This document shows, piece after piece, positions 55,278-63,603 of a DNA stretch of 64,000 nt (position 1 is the first letter of the stretch; each line of letters opens with the position of its first letter). The position numbers and the translations under genes were made by a program. This stretch comes from Luteolibacter algae (GTDB taxonomy: Bacteria > Verrucomicrobiota > Verrucomicrobiia > Verrucomicrobiales > Akkermansiaceae). The notes under the pieces were generated by a model that had not been told where the DNA came from, made no database searches, and saw only the letters and a list, made by a program, of their open reading frames with translations. The stretch is from the NCBI RefSeq assembly GCF_042683045.1, contig NZ_JBHUIT010000002.1, positions 680,545 through 744,544 of the forward strand, written 5' to 3'.

Positions 55278-55384
55278 ATAAGTTCTTGATTGTTTTAGGT
55301 GTGATGAGTAATCACTCTATTTAGTTGGTTCCCGTCAAGGTATCTTGGTGGGTGAGCTGATTTTTTCGTTTGAATTGAGAGAAT

Positions 55385-55522
55385 ATGAAAAACCTACATT
55401 TATCCCAAGTGGTGACAATTATCTCGTGTGTTGTCGTTACTATATCAGTCTCTAAGGCGGCGACAACGCTAGGGGGAGATTATTATATCGTTGCTCAGTC
55501 AGGAGAACCTGGGGATTTGTAG
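55385..55522 (+). other. Signal-peptide segment of the repeat adhesin, ended by an in-frame TAG
   Basis: 45 codons from an ATG: a basic start, a hydrophobic core (VVTIISCVVVTISV), a plausible cleavage site (SKAAT) and then LGGDYYIVAQSGEPGDL before TAG at 55520-55522. The next codon continues in the same frame with VSGDLSVVGGLDFG, which reads as the natural continuation of a secreted protein. It is therefore the 5' end of the following gene, cut by a single stop codon. Confidence 0.75.
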
Positions 55523-56848
55523 GTGTCAGGCGATTTGAGTGTAGTAGGGGGATTAGATTTCGGGATAGCTGTGAGTTCTGCTGTCGCTGCCGTGCAGTTT
55601 AGTTATTTTGGTCTTGATCAGAAAATGGCGACTTTCGACATTTCTGATGCTGGCGGGAGCTTTCTCTGGAGGCAGTCTGCCAAATGGACTGCTAAAAACA
55701 AGATGCTGCTCAATTCAAGCAATGTTCTTTCCTTGTATAAGGGAAGCGGTGATGTGGAGGGATTTATTTTTAATCCTAACAATGGTAGGATTACTGTCAG
55801 TGGGGCGTTCGGTGGAATATATTCAAATTCCACTCCCATATTAAAGCTGGATAATAACGGCTTGGTTTCCTTTGGTGCTCAGCCGATGCGTGTGTCCAAT
55901 TCTGTTTCCTCGGATTCATCGTGGTCGGGTGCCTTCACTGTTGCTGGGGGGATTGGAGTCGGTAAAGACTCGTTTATCAATAATGTGCGTTTAGGTCGAG
56001 GAAATGGAAATGATGTAACTAATACGACTTTTGGTTATTCGTCGCTTACTGCGAATACGACGGGAGTAAGAAATACAGGTTTTGGGATCTCTGCACTTAC
56101 AGCCAACACCGTAGGTAGCGGTAATACTGCCGGGGGGGCTTATGTGCTACGTGCAAATACCACAGGTTCTGGTAATACCGCATTTGGGAGTACAGCGATG
56201 CAGGAAAATACTATTGGAGCGTCTAATAGTGCGTTCGGAGAAGCTGCTTTACGTGAAAATAAAACGGGCTCAGAGAACGTTGGTCTCGGTAGTAACGCGT
56301 TGAGGTTCAATAAAACAGGTTCAAAAAACGTATCTGTCGGCCAAGATAGTTTGAAGCTTAATAGTGAGGGCTCTCAGAATGCTGCTCTGGGGGTAGGAGC
56401 ACTTTCGAATAATCGGACCGGTGATGGGAATTTAGGGCTAGGCTCCCTCGCTTTGGCTAGAAATTCAAGCGGGGAAGGGAATGTTGGTGTGGGTAGTGGA
56501 GCGCTTGGATTTAACTACACCGGTGATGGCAATACTGCGATCGGCACGGATGCGGGAAAATTCCTGGTAGATGGCTCTACTGGGATGAGAGATGGAGACG
56601 ATAATGTTTTTTTAGGTTCGCGAACACGTGCCAGTTCAATTTGGGAAAATAACGCTATCGTTATAGGTGCATCGGCACGTAGTGAAGGCTCAAATACCAC
56701 CGTAATCGGGAACGATGAAACGATCCGCACCCATCTCCGTGGCGAGACTGTGGCTGATTCTCTTAGAGTCACTGGAAAGTCTACTATTAGCGGGCAGGTG
56801 ATGATTGAGCAGGTGCAAGGTGATATTTCCATGGGCGTATACCAGTAA
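55523..56848 (+). CDS. Secreted 17-residue-repeat adhesin/tail-fibre-like protein (body)
   Basis: 441 codons from a GTG directly after the TAG, probably not an authentic start. Residues 1-160 are beta-rich with no known family. Residues 162-348 are about eleven 17-residue repeats (51 bp, 56006-56566) of the type TTGSGNTAFGSTAMQEN, like the head repeats of trimeric autotransporters and phage tail fibres. The rest (NAIVIGASARSEGSNTTVIGND, then a short beta end) lacks a membrane anchor. It precedes the toxin-like gene by 59 bases and shares its secreted style, so the two may work together. Intact only if the TAG is read through or is an error. Confidence 0.75.
   Translation: MSGDLSVVGGLDFGIAVSSAVAAVQFSYFGLDQKMATFDISDAGGSFLWRQSAKWTAKNKMLLNSSNVLSLYKGSGDVEGFIFNPNNGRITVSGAFGGIYSNSTPILKLDNNGLVSFGAQPMRVSNSVSSDSSWSGAFTVAGGIGVGKDSFINNVRLGRGNGNDVTNTTFGYSSLTANTTGVRNTGFGISALTANTVGSGNTAGGAYVLRANTTGSGNTAFGSTAMQENTIGASNSAFGEAALRENKTGSENVGLGSNALRFNKTGSKNVSVGQDSLKLNSEGSQNAALGVGALSNNRTGDGNLGLGSLALARNSSGEGNVGVGSGALGFNYTGDGNTAIGTDAGKFLVDGSTGMRDGDDNVFLGSRTRASSIWENNAIVIGASARSEGSNTTVIGNDETIRTHLRGETVADSLRVTGKSTISGQVMIEQVQGDISMGVYQ
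56006..56566 (+). repeat. 51-bp tandem repeat, about 11 degenerate copies
   Basis: Coding repeat of 17 residues, consensus roughly [N]-x-T-G-x-x-N-x-x-x-G-x-x-A-L. The period is constant, but copies differ at many bases, so the array is old rather than a recent expansion. One copy holds a run of seven G (56132-56138). Confidence 0.85.
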
Positions 56849-56907
56849 TCATTGTTCCGACTTTCTGCGTAAAACCCACTTAATATTTCATTTTAACTGC
56901 TCAGATA

Positions 56908-57588
56908 ATGCTTCTTCCGCAAAAAAAATCTACTATAGGGATTTTGCTGCTTCTGCTCACTGCTGTGTCGGCAGATCCTCCTCTTTGGTGGAGCAATGGA
57001 AATCCACCGGTGATTGATTCCTCTGCAGTAGAGAATAATCATGGGCCTGCCAATATTGGTCAAGCGAAGTATATGGCAAGCTCCGCACTAGGAGCCCTCC
57101 GCGCCATTTTACCGGAAGTCGCCGAGAATATCGAAGGAGATCTTGCTGTGATCGTAGACTTTACGGTCCCAGAACCTAAAACTCAGGAATGGCTGGAAAA
57201 ACAGAAGGCGCCACTTCTCATTGGTCAGTTGAAAGCTATTGCTGATCCGTTCTACAGGCATCTCAATGCAGTAGCGCCAGCTTGGCTGGACGCCGAGCGC
57301 ACAGCGAATGGCACTTTCCAGACGGGAACGATCTTTCCTTGGACTTCCGAGACCGAGGACGATCAAAACAAAGCTTTTGCAAATATCGGCCAGCTTAAAG
57401 TTGTTTTTTCACTCAGGTTCGATGAAGATCAGGAAGCTAACCCAGATGGTATCTCGGACTTGTTGGAGAGTTATTTCATAAGTGTGAATCCAAATGATCA
57501 ATGGACAGATTTGTCACAAATAGATCAGTCAAATATCGGATTGCTCCGGAAGATGTTAGGATCGGGGGGGGGTGCCCGCTATCGATAG
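56908..57588 (+). CDS. N-terminal part of a giant secreted toxin-like protein (ends early by frameshift)
   Basis: 226 residues. Signal peptide (STIGILLLLLTAVSA, cleavage near residue 22), then three or four copies of a short motif: PANIGQAKYMA, PLLIGQLKAIADPFY, AFANIGQLKVVFS and SNIGLLRKML. This N-terminal module is recurrent in large secreted proteins of Verrucomicrobiota and is uncharacterised. The frame ends in a G-run artefact tail (SGGGARYR). Removing one of the nine G at 57564-57572 would join it to the next frame as VPAIDSDGDG. So it is the 5' end of the following gene. Confidence 0.8.
   Translation: MLLPQKKSTIGILLLLLTAVSADPPLWWSNGNPPVIDSSAVENNHGPANIGQAKYMASSALGALRAILPEVAENIEGDLAVIVDFTVPEPKTQEWLEKQKAPLLIGQLKAIADPFYRHLNAVAPAWLDAERTANGTFQTGTIFPWTSETEDDQNKAFANIGQLKVVFSLRFDEDQEANPDGISDLLESYFISVNPNDQWTDLSQIDQSNIGLLRKMLGSGGGARYR
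57564..57572 (+). repeat. Poly-G tract (G9) at the frame break of the toxin gene
   Basis: Nine consecutive G inside the coding overlap of the two frames. With eight G the reading frame runs uninterrupted from 56908 to 62326. Such a tract is a classic site for replication or transcription slippage, or for a sequencing length error. Confidence 0.9.
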
Positions 57589-60500
57589 CGATGGGGATGG
57601 TATACATGATAATGAAGAGATAGGAAGAGGGGCTGATCCTTACAAGGCAGACTCTGACGAAGATGGACTTTTGGATAGCTTGGATGGCTGGCCTCGTCAT
57701 AAGGAGTTCAAGATTTTGATTCAGCCGGAGAAATATGTAATCCTTGATCTTTCATCATCATTACCATTATTGAATGGATCTTGGGAGAACGAATTATTTA
57801 TCGATGATCGAGGCGGGATTATGCGTGCTGCGAAAAAAGTAGATACGACTGAAATAGATGGTAACAAATACCGTCAAACATCCTCATTTGATACGAAGTA
57901 TTGGTTCTCTGGGGAGGTGATAGAACCCGCAGCATTTAATCGTAGTCTAGAGACAAGCATCGGATATAACTATCATACTGGTGGACGTGGCTCATCATAT
58001 AAGGTGAATTTATCTAGAGGTGGAGCGATAGATTATTATGGTGGAAGTACTGTGAGTCATGGTGGCGAAGATGAGGAAAGTGCAGAGACTTTAAACCAAG
58101 AGCTTGCAAAATTTGATCATAGTTTTAATACGATCGCTGGATCTGCTGGTGGGGATAGATCATCGCGTGCTGCAATGTTTGCTGCTGCGTTGTCAGGATA
58201 CGAAGATAAGTTTGAGCATTATTTTTCGTTTGATGCCTACCAGGGATTTTTCGAATACTCTGAGATAGTGAAGGGCGAAGGTAGTATCGGTTCCACATAT
58301 AATACCGATCACAGATGGGTTCAAGGTTTGAACTGCGCAGTTTTTCGTAGTCAAATTAATTTTGAGTCTGGACCGCAAGAGGATTCAGGAAGAATTTCAG
58401 ATATTGGTCGTAATGGGACTATCTTGATCAATCACGCATCAGGCTTTGATCTTGTTCTAAATGGCAGCAATCAGAGGTGGATACCGGATGATTCCGCATC
58501 TAGAATTCTTTCATTGGGTGATAAAGATATCCTAGCTGGGCACCAGAACACCTTCTCTGTAGATGGAGGTGTGACCTTCAAGGCCTTCGGCATATGGGAT
58601 CGTAATAATAAGGTAGAAATACCGGTGCCTTTGGGTGAGATATCCGATGATTTTGTTCAGTTAGCTAATGGAGGGACTCATGTTTTCATTAATGACCAAA
58701 TGTTAAGCCTTGGAAACCTGACCAATCAGCTCGGGATAAATGCCGAGTTCACAGATCTAAAAGGTCTAGATATAAATAGTGATGGGGCAATAGTTGGAAC
58801 CGCTGTCAAGAATGGTCAAAAGCGAGTCACGCTCCTCCTGCCCGTGGAGGTTAAGCAGAGAATCCCCGACATCGCAGACGACGGAGGAGAGACCACTTAC
58901 GAGTATAAAACAATCTCGGCCGTGCCGTGGGATCAACCGGCTCCCGGAGTCGAAATCACCGAAAAAGAAATCTCTGGAGACCAGCTCACTCTGACTGCTG
59001 AAATCTACGATGCCCTCACCGACGTTACCGAAGGAGACGCAGCCTTAACTCCGAAACTGTGGATTAATAGCCGCGAAGAGGAACCTGCGGCAGGTGATGT
59101 CAATGGAGTCTACCGCCTTCAAGGATACAGTTATCAGCTCTTCCCTGGAAGAAATGAAGTCACCGTGACCGTTGAAAACGCCCTTGGGGTGACAGCTCAT
59201 CACATGGTCATCGTGGAGGGTGACAATCAGCAAGGTTATCAGATTGTAGAAGAGCCTCCAAAGGTTCCAGAGCACCCAACCTATCCCGTCGTTTACGAGA
59301 TTAGTAGTGGCTCGCTGATTGAGGACGACGACACCTTGACTTTTGAACTGACTGGTAAATCGGTGGAAATGGAGCGGGAGGAAATCCGTGGAGAAATCGA
59401 CGAATCCATCTTCCGCACTCAACCGTTTCTTTCGGTCAATGAGCCAGAAATGGCCGAACCGGAAAAAGTGAACGCTCTTCCTTCCGATAAGCCCGTGTTC
59501 CTAGCCGAGCTTGCCGAAGACCTGCGAATCGAATTGGAGCTATCGGGCAGTGATCCGGTCGAATGGACGGCACCTCAAAGCGGTCTTGAGCTGACCTCAC
59601 CTGAAGCCGTCGAAATCCTCGAAACTGGCGAACGCAACCTCGCTCTCCAAGTGGAGGCACGGGGCTTGGGAGGATCACCCGACATCGAAGCAACTCTTGA
59701 GACTTACCGTGGAGGAGCCGCTGAACAGGATGTTTCTGGTTCCTTTCAGAGTGCTTATCAAGCGGCTTATGGAGCCTTGGCTGATGATGCCAAAGACGCC
59801 GTGGTCAGTTTCACCGTCAACGGGATTACTGCCAAAGACGGCTTCAACGGCCTCAGCTTTGAATTTGAAGGCAGCCAATCCCCGACTTTCTCCGAGAGCT
59901 ATCACAGCTTCCGCTATCACAGCCCCACCGAGCGGGGAGTGCGCGTTTACTCGGCCGATCAGCGCGAAGAAGTGGTGCGTGATGGCGTCGTCGGTCGCCC
60001 TCAAGACAGCTATTACTCCGTTGATCCTGCCGCCGATCTATTGGCTCTCAGCAAAGACCTTGAAAAGAGCGGTTGCCAAGTGGTCGGAATGATGGACGTC
60101 AACGACTTCTTTGATGACGAGCCTCTCAAACGCTCCTTCCTTGTGCGTGGCCCTCCGGGGCGGGTCTTCCCTGCGTTTGACCGACTTTACGAGGAGCAAG
60201 GTCGTGAAACACGCAGCCAAACTTTCACCCCGAATGGAGCCCATGGAGCAGGCTTTTCCCAAGAAATCGGACGAATCCGAGGAGATGCCGCTCTCACCGA
60301 TTCCGCCAAAGATGCCCTCAACTTGCAAATCGCGCAGAGCTTCCAGCTTCTTAATGGATTTGAAAGCTACGTTCCCAAAACCTCGGAGCCTTACGTCGAT
60401 CCCGGTGATGGCTCCAGCCAGCCCAACTCTTGGACTCTCAGAGGAAGCTCTCTTCCAGACGATGCCGCATCAAACCCCACCGCATGGAGCGTCACCAACA

Positions 60501-62326
60501 CCCTCAGCGATCCTGCCAAAGCCAGCAGTCTGGCGGGAATTATTCGTCTCGACTCCACTGGAGAAAACACCGCCTACTACGCCCAGACCGCAGCCAATGC
60601 CCCTTGGGATTTGAACGGCACCCGCGTGGTCTCCCTGAGCTTCCAAATTGAGCAGCATGATGCCGCCAACGGCAGCCAAGGAGCCTTCGAATTAGCCTTT
60701 GGAGATGGTGCCAAAAGCTGGACTTGCCAGATCAAGCCCGACCAACTCCGCATCGGAAGCATCGCTTACAACTTGCCTGCAGCAACCTTCCCGAATGGTC
60801 TCGAAGCCAACCGCTTCTACACCCTTAAAGCCCTTGTCGTTGATGGAGGAAACCAAGCCTCCTTCAGCATCGAAGGAACCGACATTGCGACAGTCGCAGG
60901 ACAAAACGGAGGACTCAACGGAATCGCATTCGGCGACCCTGGGGCCAACATCGCCGGGAAAGTCCAAGTGGACTTCCTCGCCTTTGACAATGTCGAACTT
61001 GCCTACACCTACGGGATTTTCGGTGCAGACGATTACGTAGATAGTGACGAGATCGACCGCATCGGAAACATCCTCCTCTACCTCCGCAGTAAGGGCCAAC
61101 CCTTCCGGACTTCCAGAGTAGCCCGTTGGGTCAAGCTTCTCGACCCGATGGTTTACGAGTGGCTCCTAGAGAAATACACCGGTGAGAGATGGGATGGAGC
61201 CACCCAAGAACTTCACGTATTTACCAATAAAGACGTAGATGATGCAGACCTTGTTGATGTTGATACTGAGAAAAAAACGTCAGGGTTCTTCATCATCAAG
61301 ACCACGAAAGTCACAACCGTCCTGAATGTTGACAAGGAACAGTCAAACTTTGGCTTTTGGAACGATGAGGTGAACAACGACATTCAACTCGCGGGCATCC
61401 TCATGGCGTGGGTTTATCAGCAGCACGAATTCAAAGTGTGGCTAGCTGAGGTGAAAGACCCCGTATGGGGGCAAGTCGATGCCCTCGTCATGGAGCGCAA
61501 GCATTTGGTCGAGAATATAAACAAATGGGCCAAGATCGCAGAAGATGTGATCGTCGTCGGTGGAGAAATTGCAGTCAGCGTTGCCAATGAAGGGGCCGAC
61601 TGGGCGCTTACCATCAAGGACCTTAGCCAAGGGGAATACATGGCCGCTGTCGGGTTCATCCCCTTTGTCCCCGGCTCAGCGGGCAAGGCCATCAAAGTAT
61701 TCGACAAGGGAGGTGGCGATGAGGCGATCGAGGCCATCTATCAGCTATCAAGTAAGCTGGATGACTTTCCCGGAGGTTCAGTGAAGTATTGGGATGAAGG
61801 TTTCCAAGATCATCGCCGCCTCGATTTTGAGAAACTGATGGGAAATCACGAAGATGGAGAAGCGGTCTCACGGCTACGACAATTAGCTGAAAATGATGAT
61901 GTTCCGAACAGCTCTTGGAAGGGTCACAGGCTGCTTAGCACTTTTTCTGGGTCAACAGTAACCGTGTTTAGAACGTCTGAACCGATCAAAGCATACAGAT
62001 GCTATTCGTCTGATCCCGTTATCAGTCCGTTTGGTCCAAGTGGAGGATTTTTGATGTATGAAAAGCCGATCAGCAGATCACAAGTCGAAATCGACTATGC
62101 GCTTGGCAACGCAAAGGATGGTTTGTTTTTGAAGAAAACTGACGGTTCCTCTGCTTATGATCGCTTCGTCGAAATTGAAATACCAGAAGGCTCATACGTC
62201 TATCTTGGATACGCGGCAGACCAGGGAGGAAGGTTTAAAGGAGGAGGAACTCAAATTTGGATTGACGACGAAGTGCGAGATTCAATTGATTGGGGCGTTG
62301 TCGAGAAAAACTTACCTCAGCACTAG
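57572..62326 (+). CDS. Giant secreted polymorphic-toxin-like protein, main body with C-terminal toxin domain
   Basis: 1,584 codons from a GTG that is probably not the real start. Residues 1-40 are thrombospondin-3-like calcium repeats (DSDGDGIHDNEE, DSDEDGLLDSLDG). A long beta-rich body follows, with a DINSDGAIVGTAVKNGQKR element near residue 405. Residues about 1330-1375 (DWALTIKDLSQGEYMAAVGF and PFVPGSAGKAIKVF) are a pre-toxin region. The last ~200 residues form a putative toxin: an FRTSEPIKAYRCY strand (R1467, R1476), GGFLMYEKPIS, and GGGTQIW (1557-1563). That pattern suggests a TNT/ART-like NAD-processing enzyme, without proof. An immunity-like gene starts 8 bases after the stop. Base composition varies strongly along the gene. 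Confidence 0.75.
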   Translation: MPAIDSDGDGIHDNEEIGRGADPYKADSDEDGLLDSLDGWPRHKEFKILIQPEKYVILDLSSSLPLLNGSWENELFIDDRGGIMRAAKKVDTTEIDGNKYRQTSSFDTKYWFSGEVIEPAAFNRSLETSIGYNYHTGGRGSSYKVNLSRGGAIDYYGGSTVSHGGEDEESAETLNQELAKFDHSFNTIAGSAGGDRSSRAAMFAAALSGYEDKFEHYFSFDAYQGFFEYSEIVKGEGSIGSTYNTDHRWVQGLNCAVFRSQINFESGPQEDSGRISDIGRNGTILINHASGFDLVLNGSNQRWIPDDSASRILSLGDKDILAGHQNTFSVDGGVTFKAFGIWDRNNKVEIPVPLGEISDDFVQLANGGTHVFINDQMLSLGNLTNQLGINAEFTDLKGLDINSDGAIVGTAVKNGQKRVTLLLPVEVKQRIPDIADDGGETTYEYKTISAVPWDQPAPGVEITEKEISGDQLTLTAEIYDALTDVTEGDAALTPKLWINSREEEPAAGDVNGVYRLQGYSYQLFPGRNEVTVTVENALGVTAHHMVIVEGDNQQGYQIVEEPPKVPEHPTYPVVYEISSGSLIEDDDTLTFELTGKSVEMEREEIRGEIDESIFRTQPFLSVNEPEMAEPEKVNALPSDKPVFLAELAEDLRIELELSGSDPVEWTAPQSGLELTSPEAVEILETGERNLALQVEARGLGGSPDIEATLETYRGGAAEQDVSGSFQSAYQAAYGALADDAKDAVVSFTVNGITAKDGFNGLSFEFEGSQSPTFSESYHSFRYHSPTERGVRVYSADQREEVVRDGVVGRPQDSYYSVDPAADLLALSKDLEKSGCQVVGMMDVNDFFDDEPLKRSFLVRGPPGRVFPAFDRLYEEQGRETRSQTFTPNGAHGAGFSQEIGRIRGDAALTDSAKDALNLQIAQSFQLLNGFESYVPKTSEPYVDPGDGSSQPNSWTLRGSSLPDDAASNPTAWSVTNTLSDPAKASSLAGIIRLDSTGENTAYYAQTAANAPWDLNGTRVVSLSFQIEQHDAANGSQGAFELAFGDGAKSWTCQIKPDQLRIGSIAYNLPAATFPNGLEANRFYTLKALVVDGGNQASFSIEGTDIATVAGQNGGLNGIAFGDPGANIAGKVQVDFLAFDNVELAYTYGIFGADDYVDSDEIDRIGNILLYLRSKGQPFRTSRVARWVKLLDPMVYEWLLEKYTGERWDGATQELHVFTNKDVDDADLVDVDTEKKTSGFFIIKTTKVTTVLNVDKEQSNFGFWNDEVNNDIQLAGILMAWVYQQHEFKVWLAEVKDPVWGQVDALVMERKHLVENINKWAKIAEDVIVVGGEIAVSVANEGADWALTIKDLSQGEYMAAVGFIPFVPGSAGKAIKVFDKGGGDEAIEAIYQLSSKLDDFPGGSVKYWDEGFQDHRRLDFEKLMGNHEDGEAVSRLRQLAENDDVPNSSWKGHRLLSTFSGSTVTVFRTSEPIKAYRCYSSDPVISPFGPSGGFLMYEKPISRSQVEIDYALGNAKDGLFLKKTDGSSAYDRFVEIEIPEGSYVYLGYAADQGGRFKGGGTQIWIDDEVRDSIDWGVVEKNLPQH

Positions 62327-62334
62327 CGTGAAAA

Positions 62335-62679
62335 ATGGATAAGAATACCGTAGTAGAATCAATCAGAGATGTTGCCAAGAAGATGGGGATGCATTCCGTT
62401 CGAAGTGGACACATCAAGTCACTCGAGGAGGATTGGCCCCGAGACGATCTGCGTGAGATGGCAAATCTTCTAGAGCAATGTGATTGGTCGGATCTGGGGC
62501 AAGATGAGTTAGCAACCTTGGGATATCTATGGAATCGATATGCAGGAAAAGGGGAACAATTCGCTGGTTATATTAGCCACGGTATTTTAACTAAAGAAGA
62601 GGTGCACCACTTTAGTCAGGCAATCGATTTTGCTTCTGCCAAGATAAGAGCAAAATTAGGCATACAAAAGTATTCGTGA
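62335..62679 (+). CDS. Putative immunity protein 1
   Basis: 114 residues, soluble, acidic, helical, without signal peptide, starting 8 bases after the toxin-like stop. No named family recognised. It is homologous to the protein at 62865-63170: both share a D-L start followed by a helix, then an L-A-x-L-G-x5-Y-x-GKGE block (LATLGYLWNRYAGKGE here). Size, position and pairing with a toxin C-terminus fit a cytoplasmic immunity protein, which is an inference. Confidence 0.65.
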   Translation: MDKNTVVESIRDVAKKMGMHSVRSGHIKSLEEDWPRDDLREMANLLEQCDWSDLGQDELATLGYLWNRYAGKGEQFAGYISHGILTKEEVHHFSQAIDFASAKIRAKLGIQKYS

Positions 62680-62685
62680 ATACGC

Positions 62686-62859
62686 GTGGCCGAAGTCGAG
62701 ATTCCGGCGGGAGAGTATGTCCATATGGGATATGCAGCGAAGATGACTGACAAAGCACCGGGGGGAGGAACTCAAATTTGGCTGGATGATGATGTGGTCA
62801 ACAACGCCATTGATTGGGACGCAGCAGAAGCAACAGCTAGAAATCTTCCACAACACTGA
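62686..62859 (+). pseudogene. Orphan C-terminal fragment of a second toxin domain
   Basis: 57 codons and a stop, opening at a GTG right after the immunity-1 stop in the same frame. It aligns end to end with the last residues of the giant toxin-like protein: EIP-G-YV--GYAA, PGGGTQIWLDD and a final NLPQH; I count 30 identities over 52 ungapped positions. It lacks the upstream catalytic arginine region, so it cannot be an active enzyme alone. It looks like the 3' scar of a displaced toxin module, or a donor for recombination onto the full-length gene. Confidence 0.75.
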
Positions 62860-62864
62860 ACGAA

Positions 62865-63170
62865 ATGAATCCTCAAGTAAAAACAAATCTGATTGGCACA
62901 TTAAGGACTCTCATTGAGGCGCATCATAAAATGCAACCTCAATCCGACTTTCATACTCGAGATCTAGTCTCGCTAGTAGACGACCTAGAGAGCGGCAAGT
63001 TCTTTGCCCAGAGCAAAGAAGACCAACTTGCTTATCTAGGGGGAATAAACGGAAAATATTTGGGAAAGGGAGAGGTTCTGTGGGCCTTGATTCCGAAATA
63101 CTTAGATGAGGAATTTGAGAGTAAATTTAGATTTGCGTTCTCGACCGCTCGCAAAGAGTTAGCTCTTTGA
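62865..63170 (+). CDS. Putative immunity protein 2
   Basis: 101 residues, starting 5 bases after the orphan toxin fragment. It aligns with immunity protein 1 over most of its length with one gap; LAYLGGINGKYLGKGE matches LATLGYLWNRYAGKGE. No named family recognised. It presumably was the partner of the displaced toxin end at 62686-62859 and may still protect against kin carrying that variant. Confidence 0.6.
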   Translation: MNPQVKTNLIGTLRTLIEAHHKMQPQSDFHTRDLVSLVDDLESGKFFAQSKEDQLAYLGGINGKYLGKGEVLWALIPKYLDEEFESKFRFAFSTARKELAL

Positions 63171-63603
63171 TTTAAATCCACGCAAATGCTGCCGCCGGAT
63201 CAAAGCCCACCCGGTCAAAGAGCAAACGACCGCTGCGGCACGCCCCGTGCGGATGAGGTGCCGAGTGCGGCTTGCGCCGGATCAATTGGAAGGGGCACCT
63301 CGCACAGGCCACGCCTCCGCTCGCGCGCTGGTGGTTCGGTGGGCGGTCGCTGGTCTTCCGGCCTTCCCTCAGCGGCTCGTATCCTCGCCACATCGTCCAG
63401 GCCTCCAGCCGCGCCCTTCGCCGTGTAGACCCGCCCGCCGTGCGCTCCAGTCCCTGCGTTCGCCAAACTCTCTCCAGTCCCTCCACGCCAGGCCTCGGGC
63501 TGGCAACCGCTCCGGTTTGGGGGTGAACAGTGTCTTGGGGGCAGGTGTCGGATTTTAACAATTTTTCGTGATCAAGGATTTTGAGGAGGTAGCTCTTACT
63601 CTT
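63171..63603. other. GC-rich block without a supported gene
   Basis: The stretch from about 63180 to 63540 is clearly GC-richer than the flanking immunity and transposase genes. Frames exist on both strands, but all are Arg/Pro/Ser-rich, without a start context or family match, as expected by chance in GC-rich DNA. Two partial copies of GGGACTGGAG occur on the minus strand (about 63448-63485). It may be a repetitive intergenic element linked to the neighbouring REP-associated transposase. Confidence 0.4.
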
